Of a stretch of 64,000 bases of DNA, positions 1-8,671 are shown one piece after another. Made by a program: the position numbers and the translations under genes. Source of the stretch: JANQOH01 sp965201115 (GTDB lineage Bacteria; Pseudomonadota; Alphaproteobacteria; UBA7887); NCBI GenBank assembly GCA_965201115.1, contig OZ241745.1, positions 3,410,001 to 3,474,000 of the forward strand, given 5' to 3'. The number at the start of each line of letters is the position of its first letter. Positions within the stretch are counted from its first letter, which is position 1. Below the pieces are notes generated by a model. That model ran no database searches and was not told the DNA's origin. It saw only the letters and a list, made by a program, of their open reading frames with translations.

Positions 1-425
1 CGCCCCGGCGGGGGCTTCCCGCGGGCGCCTTGCGCCGCGTCGGCCTGGGGGATTTCGGCGCGCCGCGCCGCCCCCCGCCTCTCCCCGGACGGCGCCGGCG
101 GCGCGGCGGCGCCCGCGCGGTCCTGCAGAACCTTGGCGCCGCGCTCGCTCAGCAGCTTGCGCACGCCGCGGATCGTGTAGCCGTCCTCGTAGAGCAGGTC
201 GCGCAGCCCGCGCAGCATGGCCACGTCCGCGGGGCGGTAATAGCGGCGGCGCCCGCCGCGCTTGAGCGGGCGGATCTGCGAGAACTTCGTCTCCCAGAAC
301 CGCAGGACGTGCTGCGGCACGTCGAGCGTTTCGCTCACCTCGCCGATGGTGCGGAAGGCTTCGGCGGATTTCGGCGGGCGCACCGGCCGCCGCGCCTGCG
401 GCCCGGCCGTTTGCGGCTCCGCCAC
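1..425 (-). CDS. MerR-family transcriptional regulator (C-terminus cut by window edge)
   Basis: The protein begins at a GTG three bases downstream of the ihfA stop. Its N-terminal part is a MerR-type winged helix: FRTIGEVSETLDVPQHVLRFW followed by the wing segment GGRRRYYRPADV and then YTIRGVRKLL. The region after about residue 90 is Ala/Pro/Arg-rich and low in complexity, and it runs off the left end, so the effector part is not visible. A MerR-like regulator directly after ihfA is the usual arrangement in Alphaproteobacteria; its target is not known from the sequence. It is probably cotranscribed with plsX-ihfA. Confidence 0.88.
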   Translation of the reverse strand, partial: MAEPQTAGPQARRPVRPPKSAEAFRTIGEVSETLDVPQHVLRFWETKFSQIRPLKRGGRRRYYRPADVAMLRGLRDLLYEDGYTIRGVRKLLSERGAKVLQDRAGAAAPPAPSGERRGAARRAEIPQADAAQGARGKPPPG

Positions 426-428
426 CGA

Positions 429-740
429 TCAGCTCCCGCGCGGGCCGGGGCGCGGCGCGCCGTCGATGCGCTCCTTCATCTTGCGCGAGGCGCGAAAAAC
501 AACGACGCGCCGGGCGGTTATGGCCGCCTCGACGCCGGTCCGGGGGTTGCGCCCCACGCGCTCGGTCTTGCCGCGCACCGAGAAAATGCCGAACGACGAG
601 AGCTTGACCGTCTCGCCGCGTTCGAGCGCTTGCGCGACGATCTCCAGAACCGCATCGACCAGCTGCGCCGATTCGTCGCGCGACAAACCGACTTCCCGAT
701 AGACCGCGTCGCTGAGCGTCGCGCGCGTTGCTGTCGCCAT
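429..740 (-). CDS. ihfA: Integration host factor subunit alpha
   Basis: This 103-residue protein has the normal length for IHF-alpha, a nucleoid protein that dimerises with IHF-beta and bends DNA at specific sites. The HU/IHF signature is clear: TLSDAVYREVGLSR at the start, ETVKLSSFGIFSVRGK in the first beta arm, and GRNPRTG leading into the DNA-binding arm, with the alpha-type ending ITARRVVVFRASRKMKE. It lies 86 bp after plsX, where fabH would normally intervene, and three bases before the GTG of the MerR gene, so plsX-ihfA-merR is probably one transcription unit. Confidence 0.96.
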   Translation of the reverse strand: MATATRATLSDAVYREVGLSRDESAQLVDAVLEIVAQALERGETVKLSSFGIFSVRGKTERVGRNPRTGVEAAITARRVVVFRASRKMKERIDGAPRPGPRGS

Positions 741-826
741 CTCCCCCCTCCCCGTTGGCGGGCCGTTGTATCCCCGGGAGGAAATTTCGTCAATATCAAA
801 AAGATGCCGCGCTTTGTCGAAGCAGT

Positions 827-1891
827 CTATTGGGTCGCGGCAAGCGTTTCCGCGGCGCCTCGCTCCGCCGCCTCGGGGCGCGCGCGCACGCCGGCCAGCG
901 CTTCCACGATGCGATCGTTGACCGCCCCGGCGACCATATCGACCGCGACCTCGATGGCGGTCGCGAAGCCCAGCGCGTCGGCGCCGCCGTGGCTCTTGAC
1001 CACCGTGCCGTTGACGCCCAGGAACATGGCCCCGTTGTGGCGGCGCGGATCGGTGCGCTCGCGCAGCGCGCGAAAGGCGTTCTGCGCCAGCGCATAGCCG
1101 AGCCGGCCCCGCCACGAGCCGCGCAGAGCGCGCCGCAGATAGTCGCCGTAGAGCTTGATCGTTCCCTCGGCGGTCTTCAGCGCCACATTGCCCGTAAAGC
1201 CGTCGGTAACGATGACGTCGGTCGCGCCGCGCGACAGGTCGTCGCCCTCGACGAAGCCGCGGAAAACGAAATGGTCCGACGCTTCGCGCAGCGCGGCGGC
1301 GGCCTCGCGCACCTCGTCGCGCCCCTTGAGCTCCTCCATGCCGACATTGAGGATGCCGACGGTGGGCCCGCGCCGCCCGAGCACGGTCTGCGCGAACGCG
1401 GCCCCCATCGCCGCGAAATCCACCAGATTGCCGGCGTCGCACGCAACATTGGCGCCGAGATCGAGAAACACGCTTTCGCCGTTGCGGCTGGGCAGCACGC
1501 CGGCGATGGCCGGGCGGCCGATGCCCGGGAGCGCGCCGAGCACCACTTTCGACATCGCCATCAGCGCGCCGGTGTTGCCGGCCGAAACCACCGCATCGAC
1601 GGCGCCCTCGGCCACCGCGTCGATGGCCAGGCGCATGCTGGAGTCGCGTCCGCGCCGCAGCGCCGCCGAAGGCTTCGCGTCGCCCGACACGACAGAGTCC
1701 GCGTGGCGGACCGTCAGGCGGTCGCGCAACGCCGGGTAGCGGCCGGCGAGCGGCGCCACCCGGTTTTCGTCGCCGAACGCCACGAACGCGACGTCGGGCC
1801 GGCGGCGCGCCGCGATGTTCGCGCCGCGGATGACGATATCGGGGGCGTTGTCCCCTCCCATCGCGTCGAGCGCGATGGCGGCGCCGCTCAT
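827..1891 (-). CDS. plsX: Phosphate acyltransferase PlsX
   Basis: A 354-residue protein with the PlsX signatures LDAMGGDNAPD at the N-terminus and VSAGNTGALMA near residue 100. PlsX is a peripheral membrane enzyme that converts acyl-ACP to acyl-phosphate, the acyl donor for PlsY in phospholipid synthesis. The ATG at 1891 is chosen because it begins exactly at the conserved domain; it lies 26 bp after the rpmF stop. The fatty-acid initiation gene fabH, which normally follows plsX in this operon, is not present here. Confidence 0.96.
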   Translation of the reverse strand: MSGAAIALDAMGGDNAPDIVIRGANIAARRRPDVAFVAFGDENRVAPLAGRYPALRDRLTVRHADSVVSGDAKPSAALRRGRDSSMRLAIDAVAEGAVDAVVSAGNTGALMAMSKVVLGALPGIGRPAIAGVLPSRNGESVFLDLGANVACDAGNLVDFAAMGAAFAQTVLGRRGPTVGILNVGMEELKGRDEVREAAAALREASDHFVFRGFVEGDDLSRGATDVIVTDGFTGNVALKTAEGTIKLYGDYLRRALRGSWRGRLGYALAQNAFRALRERTDPRRHNGAMFLGVNGTVVKSHGGADALGFATAIEVAVDMVAGAVNDRIVEALAGVRARPEAAERGAAETLAATQ

Positions 1892-1917
1892 CGCTCCGCG
1901 CGCCCCGGCGCGCGCGC

Positions 1918-2106
1918 CTAGTCGGAAAGCTCCGATTCCGCGATGACCTCGCGGTCGCGGTAACGCCCGCACGCCATGCAGACATGGTGCGGCAGCCGGT
2001 TTTCGCCGCAACTCGGGCACTCGGTCGGCGCCGCCCGCCGCAGCGCGTGGTGCGACCGGCGCATGTTGCGTTTCGACCTCGTGACCTTCTTTCTCGGCAC
2101 CGCCAT
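1918..2106 (-). CDS. rpmF: 50S ribosomal protein L32
   Basis: A 62-residue protein beginning MAVPRKKVTRSKRNMRRSHH, the standard L32 start, with four cysteines in CPSC and CMAC arranged as a zinc ribbon. It is a structural protein of the large ribosomal subunit. The order yceD-rpmF-plsX is widely conserved in Proteobacteria. A 215-bp gap carrying a palindromic repeat separates it from yceD. Confidence 0.97.
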   Translation of the reverse strand: MAVPRKKVTRSKRNMRRSHHALRRAAPTECPSCGENRLPHHVCMACGRYRDREVIAESELSD

Positions 2107-2200
2107 ATCTCGGCTCCTTACCGGTTTGCGCGGGAACGAACGCGGTTGCCTACAGGATACGCGCCCCCGCCGCAAGCCCCGCGCGCGGCGCGGCGCCGAC

Positions 2201-2249
2201 TTCCTGGGTGCGCGGGCGTCTCGCCCGCACGTTTCCGCGCGGCGCGGCG
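2201..2249 (+). repeat. Interspersed palindromic repeat, copy 1
   Basis: Reads CCTGGGTGCGCGGGCGTC then TCGCCCGCACGTTTCCGCG. The core GCGGGCGTCTCGCCCGC can fold on itself. It lies between yceD and rpmF. The same unit recurs near 14491, 14596, 21270, 21357, 22720 and 47430, always outside genes. Confidence 0.8.
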
Positions 2250-2321
2250 TTGGCGGGGAAGCGCGAGCGGCGCGCTCCTCGCTGCGGCCTTCGGCGCGAT
2301 GGCGCCGGCGTTGCCGGCGGC

Positions 2322-2870
2322 TTACCTGCCCGTCCGTCTCGCCGTTCCGAGCCGCGCGGCGAGCCCGGCGAAGGGGCCCGGGCGCGGCTCTTCGGGCGGC
2401 GGCGCGGCGAACTCGGCGCCCCGCGCCCGCGGATACGGATCCAGCGCCAAGCCCAAATGCTGCGCCAGCAGCTCGCCCACATCCACCGCGCCGCCGCGCA
2501 GGGGCTCCGGCGGATCGACCTCGTCGATGGCGATATCCGCTTCGGCGCTTTCCGGCGCCTCCGCGGTTGCGAACTCCGCGATCAGGCCGGTCTCGACATG
2601 CCGCGCGGGCGCCGGCGCCAGCGTCGCCACGCAGAGCTGGACCGCCTCCGCCTCGAACCCGAACTCGACGCGAATCGTCGGCCCCGACCCGTCGCGCGCC
2701 GGCGCCCGCGCGAGGCTGGCACGGCCGCTCAGCCGGCTGAGCGAGGCCAGCCCGAAGCGTTTGGCCAACGCGCGCCGCTCGGCCGCCGACGCCGCGATCT
2801 CCACCGACATCGGCGTTTCCGAAATCGCCGCCGCGGCGACGGGGCGCGAAAATTCGGGCGGCGGACTCAC
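2322..2870 (-). CDS. yceD: YceD family protein (DUF177)
   Basis: A 182-residue acidic protein of the YceD/DUF177 family, which is almost always encoded directly upstream of rpmF and has been linked to 23S rRNA accumulation. The GTG start at 2870 overlaps the stop of the cytochrome chaperone gene as GTGA, which supports this start and translational coupling. Family features are the opening PPEFSRPV and the C-terminal DVGELLAQHLGLALDPYPR, although the cysteine pair seen in many YceD proteins is not present. The last 25 residues are Pro/Arg-rich. Confidence 0.88.
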   Translation of the reverse strand: MSPPPEFSRPVAAAAISETPMSVEIAASAAERRALAKRFGLASLSRLSGRASLARAPARDGSGPTIRVEFGFEAEAVQLCVATLAPAPARHVETGLIAEFATAEAPESAEADIAIDEVDPPEPLRGGAVDVGELLAQHLGLALDPYPRARGAEFAAPPPEEPRPGPFAGLAARLGTARRTGR

Positions 2871-3394
2871 GGCGGCGGCGGAAACGCGCACGCGCCGGCG
2901 AGAAGCGGCGCCGACGCCAACCGCGCCTCGGCGCCGCGCACATAGGCGGCGAAGGCCGCCGGCGCCGTCTCCGTCTCGAACAGGTTGCGCCCCAGCGCGC
3001 GGCGCAGATCGGCGTCGTCCGGCGCGTCGAGCGCCGCGTCGTAGGCGGCGGCGCGCCCGTAGAACGCCTTGGCCATCGCGTCGATGCGCTTCGGCACGCC
3101 GAGATCGCCCACCCCCATCTCGCGCAGCGCGCGGTCCATGTCGGCGAACGCCTCGTCGAACAGCGCCTGCGCCAGCGCGGCGCCGGCGGGGCCGTCGCGG
3201 CGCAGACGGCGGATCAGCAGAAACACATGCAGCATCAGCAGGTCGAACCGCCCATCGACGGTGTCGGGCGCGCCGGCGCGGTAGAAACCCGGCGCGCGCG
3301 CCTGCGCGGCGGCGGCGGCGTAGAGGCGCCGCGCGGTTTCCGCTCCCGCGCGCCGCGCGCGGCGGCGCGCCGCAAGCGCGGAGAAAATTCCCAT
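2867..3394 (-). CDS. Ubiquinol-cytochrome c chaperone family protein (CBP3-like)
   Basis: A 175-residue protein of the CBP3/UQCC1-like family, which assists assembly of the cytochrome bc1 complex. The central part, DLLMLHVFLLIRRLRRDG followed by ALFDEAFADMDRALREMGVG and KRIDAMAKAFYGR, is typical of the family. The N-terminus is Ala/Arg-rich. It overlaps yceD by four bases and is divergent from bamE; this neighbourhood is characteristic of Alphaproteobacteria. Confidence 0.9.
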   Translation of the reverse strand: MGIFSALAARRRARRAGAETARRLYAAAAAQARAPGFYRAGAPDTVDGRFDLLMLHVFLLIRRLRRDGPAGAALAQALFDEAFADMDRALREMGVGDLGVPKRIDAMAKAFYGRAAAYDAALDAPDDADLRRALGRNLFETETAPAAFAAYVRGAEARLASAPLLAGACAFPPPP

Positions 3395-3397
3395 GCC

Positions 3398-3428
3398 TTG
3401 ACTTTGCCGCCGAATTCGGCCAAGTCAA
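3398..3428. promoter_or_regulatory. Nested inverted repeat in the divergent intergenic region
   Basis: TTGACTT at 3398-3404 and AAGTCAA at 3422-3428 form a perfect 7-bp inverted repeat. Inside lies the 12-bp palindrome GCCGAATTCGGC (3409-3420). It sits between the CBP3-like start (3394, minus) and the bamE start (3462, plus), so it could be an operator or supply -35-like elements in both directions. No convincing -10 boxes are visible. Confidence 0.4.
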
Positions 3429-3461
3429 CGGCGTTTCCGCGCCAACCGCGAGCTGTTCGCC

Positions 3462-3890
3462 ATGCCCGGTCTTCGCTTTCTGGCGCCGTTGTTCGCCCTC
3501 GGGCTGCTCGCCGCGTGCGGGCCGCGCATCGGCGCGCACGGCTTCGTGCCCAACCCGGAACTTTTGGCGCAGGTCGAGCCCGGCGCCGTGGACAAGTTCG
3601 ACGTGTCGGAGATTCTCGGCACGCCCTCGGCCGTCGCCAATTTCGACGATTCGACGTGGTACTACATCACGCAGCGTAGCAGCGCGGTGGCGTTTTTCGA
3701 GCCGGAAATCCTCGAGCAGACCATTCTTGCCGTGCGCTTCGACGATAACGACATGGTGGCGTCGGTGGACCGCTTCACGCTCGAGGACGGCCGCATCGTC
3801 GAACCCGTCGAGCGCCAAACCCCGACCGCCGGCAACGAGCTGACGCTGCTCCAGCAGCTCTTCGGCAATGTCGGGCGGTTCTCCAACTAG
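3462..3890 (+). CDS. bamE: Outer membrane assembly factor BamE (SmpA/OmlA family)
   Basis: A 142-residue lipoprotein: the signal peptide LRFLAPLFALGLLAAC ends in a lipobox cysteine at residue 19. BamE is a periplasmic-side lipoprotein of the BAM complex that inserts beta-barrel proteins into the outer membrane. The SmpA/OmlA fold is shown by VDKFDVSEILGTPS followed by WYYITQRSS and later AVRFDDNDMVASVDRF. It is divergent from the yceD-rpmF-plsX block, a common alphaproteobacterial arrangement. Confidence 0.92.
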   Translation: MPGLRFLAPLFALGLLAACGPRIGAHGFVPNPELLAQVEPGAVDKFDVSEILGTPSAVANFDDSTWYYITQRSSAVAFFEPEILEQTILAVRFDDNDMVASVDRFTLEDGRIVEPVERQTPTAGNELTLLQQLFGNVGRFSN

Positions 3891-3923
3891 CCGCGCGGCG
3901 GCGCGGGCGAAAGGCAACACGTC

Positions 3924-4853
3924 ATGAGCGATTTGGCAAACCGGCGCGTCGTCTGGCTCAACGGGAAGTTCGTGCCCGAAAGCGAGGCGCTGTTGCCCTT
4001 CCGCGACCGCGGCTTCCGCTACGGCGACGCGGTGTTCGACATGACCCGCACCTTCGGCGGGCGCATCTTCCGCCTCGCCGAGCACATGGACCGGTTCTAC
4101 AAGTCGCTGCGCTATGTGCAGATCGACCCCGGCGTGAGCAAGGCCGAGCTGACCGCGATCACGGAGGAGGCGCTGCGGCGCAACCTGCACTTGCTGAGCG
4201 AAGGCGAGGATTACTGGGTAGGCCAGCGCGTGAGCCGCGGCGTCGACGTGCCCGGCGGCGACATCGCCGCGCATTCGGGGCCGAACGTCATCGTGGAATG
4301 CACGCCCCTGCCGCTCGGCCCGCGCGCGCGGCTGTTCCGCGACGGCATCGACATCGTCGTCCCCTCGGTGCGCCGCACGCCCCCCGACGCGCTCAGCCCC
4401 AACGCCAAGACGCACAATTACCTCAACCTCATCATGGGCGACCTCGAGGCGAAGGCGCGCGACCCCGAGGCCTGGGCGGTGACGCTGGATGTCAACGGCA
4501 ATCTCTGCGAGGGCATGGGCAGCAATGTCTTCATCGTCCGCGACGGCGCGCTGGTCACGCCGCGGGTCAAATACGTGCTGGCCGGCGTGAGCCGCCAGAC
4601 CGCCATCGACCTCGCCGGCGAGCAAGGCATCGACGTCGCGGAAGACGACATAAGCCTCTACGACGCCTACAACGCCGACGAGATATTCCTCACCTCCACA
4701 AGCCTGTGCCTGTGCGGCGCGCGCACGATAAACGGCGTCCGCATCGGCGGCTCCGCGCCCCCCGGCCCCGTTACCCGCCGCCTGCTCGACGCCTACATCG
4801 CCCACGTAAATTTCGATTTCGAGGCGCAATATCTCAAGCGGCTGGAGGCATAG
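3924..4853 (+). CDS. Class IV PLP-dependent aminotransferase (branched-chain/D-amino acid type)
   Basis: A 309-residue fold-type IV aminotransferase. The N-terminal FRDRGFRYGDAVFDMTRTF, the probable Schiff-base lysine K162 in SPNAKTHNYLN, and the cofactor-binding segments EGMGSNVFIV and FLTSTS are all present. Members include branched-chain aminotransferase, D-amino acid aminotransferase, aminodeoxychorismate lyase and (R)-amine transaminases; the substrate cannot be settled from sequence. It starts 33 bp after bamE and may be cotranscribed with it. Confidence 0.9.
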   Translation: MSDLANRRVVWLNGKFVPESEALLPFRDRGFRYGDAVFDMTRTFGGRIFRLAEHMDRFYKSLRYVQIDPGVSKAELTAITEEALRRNLHLLSEGEDYWVGQRVSRGVDVPGGDIAAHSGPNVIVECTPLPLGPRARLFRDGIDIVVPSVRRTPPDALSPNAKTHNYLNLIMGDLEAKARDPEAWAVTLDVNGNLCEGMGSNVFIVRDGALVTPRVKYVLAGVSRQTAIDLAGEQGIDVAEDDISLYDAYNADEIFLTSTSLCLCGARTINGVRIGGSAPPGPVTRRLLDAYIAHVNFDFEAQYLKRLEA

Positions 4854-5015
4854 CGCGGCGGGCCGGGGCCCGCAGCGGGCGCTTGAACCGAAGGTTTGCG
4901 CCAACCCGCTTAACATGGGACCTTACCCGACACCGCTGCACTCGAGGCGCCAAGAGCAAGCGCCATTCCCGGCATCGCGAACAGCGCCGCGCCGGCAAAT
5001 CCCGGAGACCGGCCT

Positions 5016-5991
5016 ATGCCCTTCATTCGGCGTCTTGGACTACATGGTTTGCTATCGTTCCCGCCCGATATGGAGCCGTTCGAACTGCGCCCGCTGAACG
5101 TGCTTATCGGACCGAATGGCGCCGGGAAATCGAACGTTATCGAAGCGTGCGAACTGTTGCGAGCCACGCCGACGAACCTCGCATCCGCGATCCGCGATGG
5201 GGGCGGCGCAGCGGAATGGATATGGAAAGGCGAGGGCTCGCGCGCCGAGGCCGAAATCGATGTCGAAATCGGCGGCAATTCGGACGGTTCCGCGCCCCCT
5301 GCGAACCGGCCGCTACGATACCGTCTCGGCTTCGGCGTGATAAATAGCCGGCTTGAAGTCATGGACGAAGCGATAGAGGAAACAACGCCGGCCGCCGGAC
5401 ATGACAAGCCGTATTTCTATTATCGATTTCAGCGGGGCTACCCGGTCCTCAACGTTAAGGGAGAAAATCAACCGAGACGTCTCCAACGCGAGCATCTGAT
5501 GCCGGACCAGTCGGTTCTGGCGCAGAGGAAAGACCCGGACATTTATCCCGAGGTTACGTGGATAGGCCGGAAGTTCGGAGAAATTCTGACCTTTCGAGAA
5601 TGGGCTTTCGGGCGCTACGCGCCTCTGCGGCAACCGGCCGACCTCCCCGATGATCGCCTTGAACACGATAACCGCAATCTCGCCTTGGTTCTGAACCGGA
5701 TCGAGAGTCAGGATCGGCATTTTCGACGACTCAACGACTTGATGAGAAAATTCAACTTCCGTTTCGAGCGTATGTCCACCCACATTTCGGGCGGCGCGGT
5801 ACAATTTTATCTGCACGAAACAGATATCGCCTCTCCAATCCCTGCTACGCGGCTTTCCGACGGAACCATGCGGTTTCTTTCCATACTCGCGCTTCTCTTG
5901 ACGCCGGCGCCTCCTCCGCTCGTTTGCATCGAGGAGCCGGAACTCGGTTTGCATCCCGACGTCGTGAGCGACATCGGGGGGTTGCTGATAG
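5016..5991 (+). pseudogene. AAA family ATPase, 5' part, interrupted by IS66
   Basis: This encodes the first 325 residues of a RecF/OLD-like AAA ATPase (AAA_21 type). The Walker A motif GPNGAGKSN lies near residue 33 and the Walker B motif PPLVCIEEPELGLHPD near residue 305. The frame runs into the IS66 end after GGLLI. Removing the IS66 element and one 8-bp target copy (GCTGATAG) joins it in frame to the segment at 8911-9122 and gives a complete 395-residue protein. The ATG at 5016 follows a GGAG-type ribosome site. The partner gene downstream is DUF4276-like, a pairing seen in defence islands. As it stands, the ATPase lacks its C-terminal quarter. Confidence 0.9.
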
Positions 5992-6022
5992 GTAAGCGTC
6001 CGGTTATGGGGCTATTGGGTTT

Positions 6023-7585
6023 TTACGGTGGTGTTTTGTGTTTCCAGTTCCACGGCATGAGTTCGTGGATTCGGTTTGTTTTGTAGTCTTGGATACGGTT
6101 GAGTGTGTCTGCGATCCATGCGCGCGGGTCGATGCCGTTTAGTTTTGCGGTTTCGATGAGCGTGTATGCGGTTGCGGCGGTTGCGCCGCCGGCTTCGGAG
6201 CCGACGAAGAGCCAGTTTTTGCGTCCGAGGGCGATGCCGCGGATGGCGCGTTCGGCAGTATTGTTGTCGAGTTCGAGCGTTCCGTTGTCGAGCCACGGGC
6301 GCAGGCGGGCCAGTCGGGCGCGTGCATAGCGGATGGCGCCGGCCAGCGGCGTCCTGGCGGGTGTGTTCGGGCTCTGTCGGGCGAGCCATGTTTCGAGGTC
6401 GTCGAAGAGGGGCCTGGCCCTGGCCTGGCGGATACGGACGCGCTCTTCGGGCGTCTGCCCGCGGGCTTCGGCCTCGACGGCGTACAAGGCGGCGATGCGC
6501 TCGACGGCTTCCCTGGCGACCGGCGCGCCCCGATTGCGCGCGAGGTCGACGAACTTGCGCCGGACATGAGCCATGCAGGGGGCTTCGCGGATGCGGCCCG
6601 TGCGGTAGAGCTCGGCGAACCCGGCATAGCCGTCGGCATGCATCCAGCCCTTGAAGCCGGCGAGGCAGCGGCGCGGGTTCTCGCCCTTGCGGTTGGCGCT
6701 GAAGCGGTAGCAGGCGGCCGGCGGCGCGGTTCCGCGCCACGGTCGTTCGTCGCGGGCATAGACCCATAGCCGTGCAGTGCGGGTCTTGCCCTTGGCGCCT
6801 GCGCCGCGCGGGGTTTGCAGGCGCACCGTGGTATCGTCGGCGAAGATGGCGCCGCCAGCGCGCACATGGTTGCCGATCCCGTTGGCGACCGGCTCCAGCA
6901 AGGCGGCGCTCTTGCCAACCCATTCGGCCAGTGTCGAGCGGTCGAGGTCGATGCCGTCGCGGGCAAACATTTGCGCTTGGCGGTAGAGCGGCAGATGGTC
7001 TGCATATTTGCTCACCAGCACATGGGCAAGCAGGCCGGGCCCGGGGCGTCCGCGCTCGATGGGGCGCGGCGGCAGCGGCGCTTGGCAAAAGCGTGCGCAG
7101 GCGCGGCAGACCGTGCGCGGTCTCACGATGCGGTTGACCACGAAACGACCGGGTATGTACTCCAGTTCCTCGGTGATATCCGTGCCGACGGTCTTGACCG
7201 CGCCGCCGCAGGCCCCGCAGGGGCTTGCGGGTTCCAGCACCGTCTCGCGGCGCGGCAGCCGGTCCGGCAAGGGGCGGCGCTTGCGCCGCGGCGCGCGTGC
7301 GGCGGCGGGTTCGGGTTGCGGGGGCGGGCTTGCGGCGCGGGCTATCTCCTCGTTCTCCAGCGCCAGTTGCAACTGCGCCAAGGCTTCCGAGCGCGCCCCG
7401 AAACGATGCCGGCGCATCCCCGCCAACTCATGACGCAACTTCTCAATCGGGATATCGCGCGCCTTCAACGCCTCAGCGCGCGACCGCAGCGCTTCCTCGC
7501 GAGCCTGCAACTCGGCCGCCAAGGACGCCACCATGTCCTTCAGGCGCGCGGGATCGTCGGGGAGAGGCGCGGCGCGGTCAAGCAT
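6023..7585 (-). CDS. IS66-family transposase TnpC
   Basis: A 520-residue transposase. The N-terminus is a helical region with repeated Arg/Glu/Ala, followed by a CGACGG zinc-binding segment. The DDE catalytic centre is visible as AIFADDTTVRL, GWMHADGYAGF and LDNNTAERAIRGIALGRKN. The C-terminal IDPRAWIADTLNRIQDY is typical of the family. The ATG at 7585 is preferred over upstream in-frame codons because conserved sequence begins there. The gene is intact; the nested IS1595 lies about 60 bp upstream of its start and may affect its promoter. Confidence 0.95.
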   Translation of the reverse strand: MLDRAAPLPDDPARLKDMVASLAAELQAREEALRSRAEALKARDIPIEKLRHELAGMRRHRFGARSEALAQLQLALENEEIARAASPPPQPEPAAARAPRRKRRPLPDRLPRRETVLEPASPCGACGGAVKTVGTDITEELEYIPGRFVVNRIVRPRTVCRACARFCQAPLPPRPIERGRPGPGLLAHVLVSKYADHLPLYRQAQMFARDGIDLDRSTLAEWVGKSAALLEPVANGIGNHVRAGGAIFADDTTVRLQTPRGAGAKGKTRTARLWVYARDERPWRGTAPPAACYRFSANRKGENPRRCLAGFKGWMHADGYAGFAELYRTGRIREAPCMAHVRRKFVDLARNRGAPVAREAVERIAALYAVEAEARGQTPEERVRIRQARARPLFDDLETWLARQSPNTPARTPLAGAIRYARARLARLRPWLDNGTLELDNNTAERAIRGIALGRKNWLFVGSEAGGATAATAYTLIETAKLNGIDPRAWIADTLNRIQDYKTNRIHELMPWNWKHKTPP

Positions 7586-7643
7586 GAACGAACAATGCCG
7601 CCCCCAACACCACAAGGCAAGCGCAAAAGAGAAAATATCGAAA

Positions 7644-8671
7644 GGCTCAATTAGCGAATCGTATGTACGCTGTGTTCATTGCGGCGGTCAGGCACGCCCT
7701 TGGCGACGCGTGTGCGGCGAGTCCGATGAGGTGGAACCACCGCAGATAGCTGTCGAGATACTTTGTCGCGATGCCGCGAAAGCCGCGCAGGAAGCCCTTC
7801 AGCCGGCTGTGACGGTTGTTGACGGTCTGAATATGGAAGGCGTCGCGCATCCGCTCGCCGGCGCTCATGTTGAGCGCCTCATGACGCACGCCGAGCGCCG
7901 CGGCGCATGGCCGATACGCGCGGTTGGCGTCGGACACCGGCACAATGTCGGTCTCGATGACCGGCCCAAGCGCCTTCTTGAGCGCATCGGCGCTCACCGC
8001 GGGCAGCGCCGCGCTCGCATGGCCGCCGCCGCGGTCGGCGATCGCAAGGACCGGAACCTGCTCGCGCGACAAGCCGAGGCCGGTCGCCTTGCCGCCGCGA
8101 CGACGCGGCTTGCGGTCGAGTTTCCGCGCCCCCTTGCGACTGCGCAGAACGAATGTCTCGTCCGCCTCGACGATCCCCCGCAACTTCTTCGGCGTCTTCT
8201 CCACCGCCCGCAAAAACCGGTGACGCCAACGAAACGCCGTCGACACCGCAACGCCGCACCGCGCAGCCGACGCCCGCACCGTCTCCCCCTCGGAAAGCGA
8301 CGCGCCGAACGAAAGCCACCGCTCCTTGCGGCGCCAACCCGACAACGGCGCGCCCGTCGCCGCGTTGAACGTGCGACCGCAGTCCTTGCATCGGTAGCGC
8401 CGCAAACCCCGCGCCCGGCCTGTGGACACCGCCCCCGTGGCCCGGCAGCGCGGACAGCGCCGCTCTTCGTCCACGCCAAGCTCGACAGCCGCCACAGACG
8501 CAGACGACGCCGAACGCCCGGAAAGCACAGCCAACGCCTCGCGACGCTGCGCAGCGCCAAGAGCGTCCACACGCGCAAGCCAATCCCGAAATTCACTGCT
8601 CTGCATGACAAGCACCTCCACACGACCCGAAAGCATCATACCATGCGTACATACAATTCGCTAATTGAGCC
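7644..8671 (-). mobile_element. IS1595-family insertion sequence, copy 1 (nested in IS66)
   Basis: 1028 bp, with 27-bp terminal inverted repeats beginning GGCTCAATTAGCGAA and differing at one position. It is flanked by the 8-bp direct repeat TATCGAAA (7636-7643 and 8672-8679). It lies in the upstream leader of the IS66 transposase, so it arrived after IS66. A second copy of identical length is at 47596-48623. Confidence 0.95.
7647..8606 (-). CDS. IS1595-family transposase
   Basis: A 319-residue transposase from the ATG at 8606; an in-frame ATG also exists at 8639. An N-terminal zinc ribbon (CPRCRATGAV and YRCKDCGRTF) is followed by a DDE core with VEADETFV, VSDANRAY and TVNNRHSRLKGFLRGF, as in ISXO2-like enzymes. 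The stop codon lies inside the terminal repeat. It is nearly identical to the copy at 47661, differing at scattered residues. It appears intact. Confidence 0.94.
   Translation of the reverse strand: MQSSEFRDWLARVDALGAAQRREALAVLSGRSASSASVAAVELGVDEERRCPRCRATGAVSTGRARGLRRYRCKDCGRTFNAATGAPLSGWRRKERWLSFGASLSEGETVRASAARCGVAVSTAFRWRHRFLRAVEKTPKKLRGIVEADETFVLRSRKGARKLDRKPRRRGGKATGLGLSREQVPVLAIADRGGGHASAALPAVSADALKKALGPVIETDIVPVSDANRAYRPCAAALGVRHEALNMSAGERMRDAFHIQTVNNRHSRLKGFLRGFRGIATKYLDSYLRWFHLIGLAAHASPRACLTAAMNTAYIRFAN

Noticed and set aside
2322..4916. An 864-codon minus-strand frame running from the aminotransferase region into yceD
   Set aside because: Only its 3' part (yceD) is conserved; the rest is antisense to bamE and the aminotransferase.
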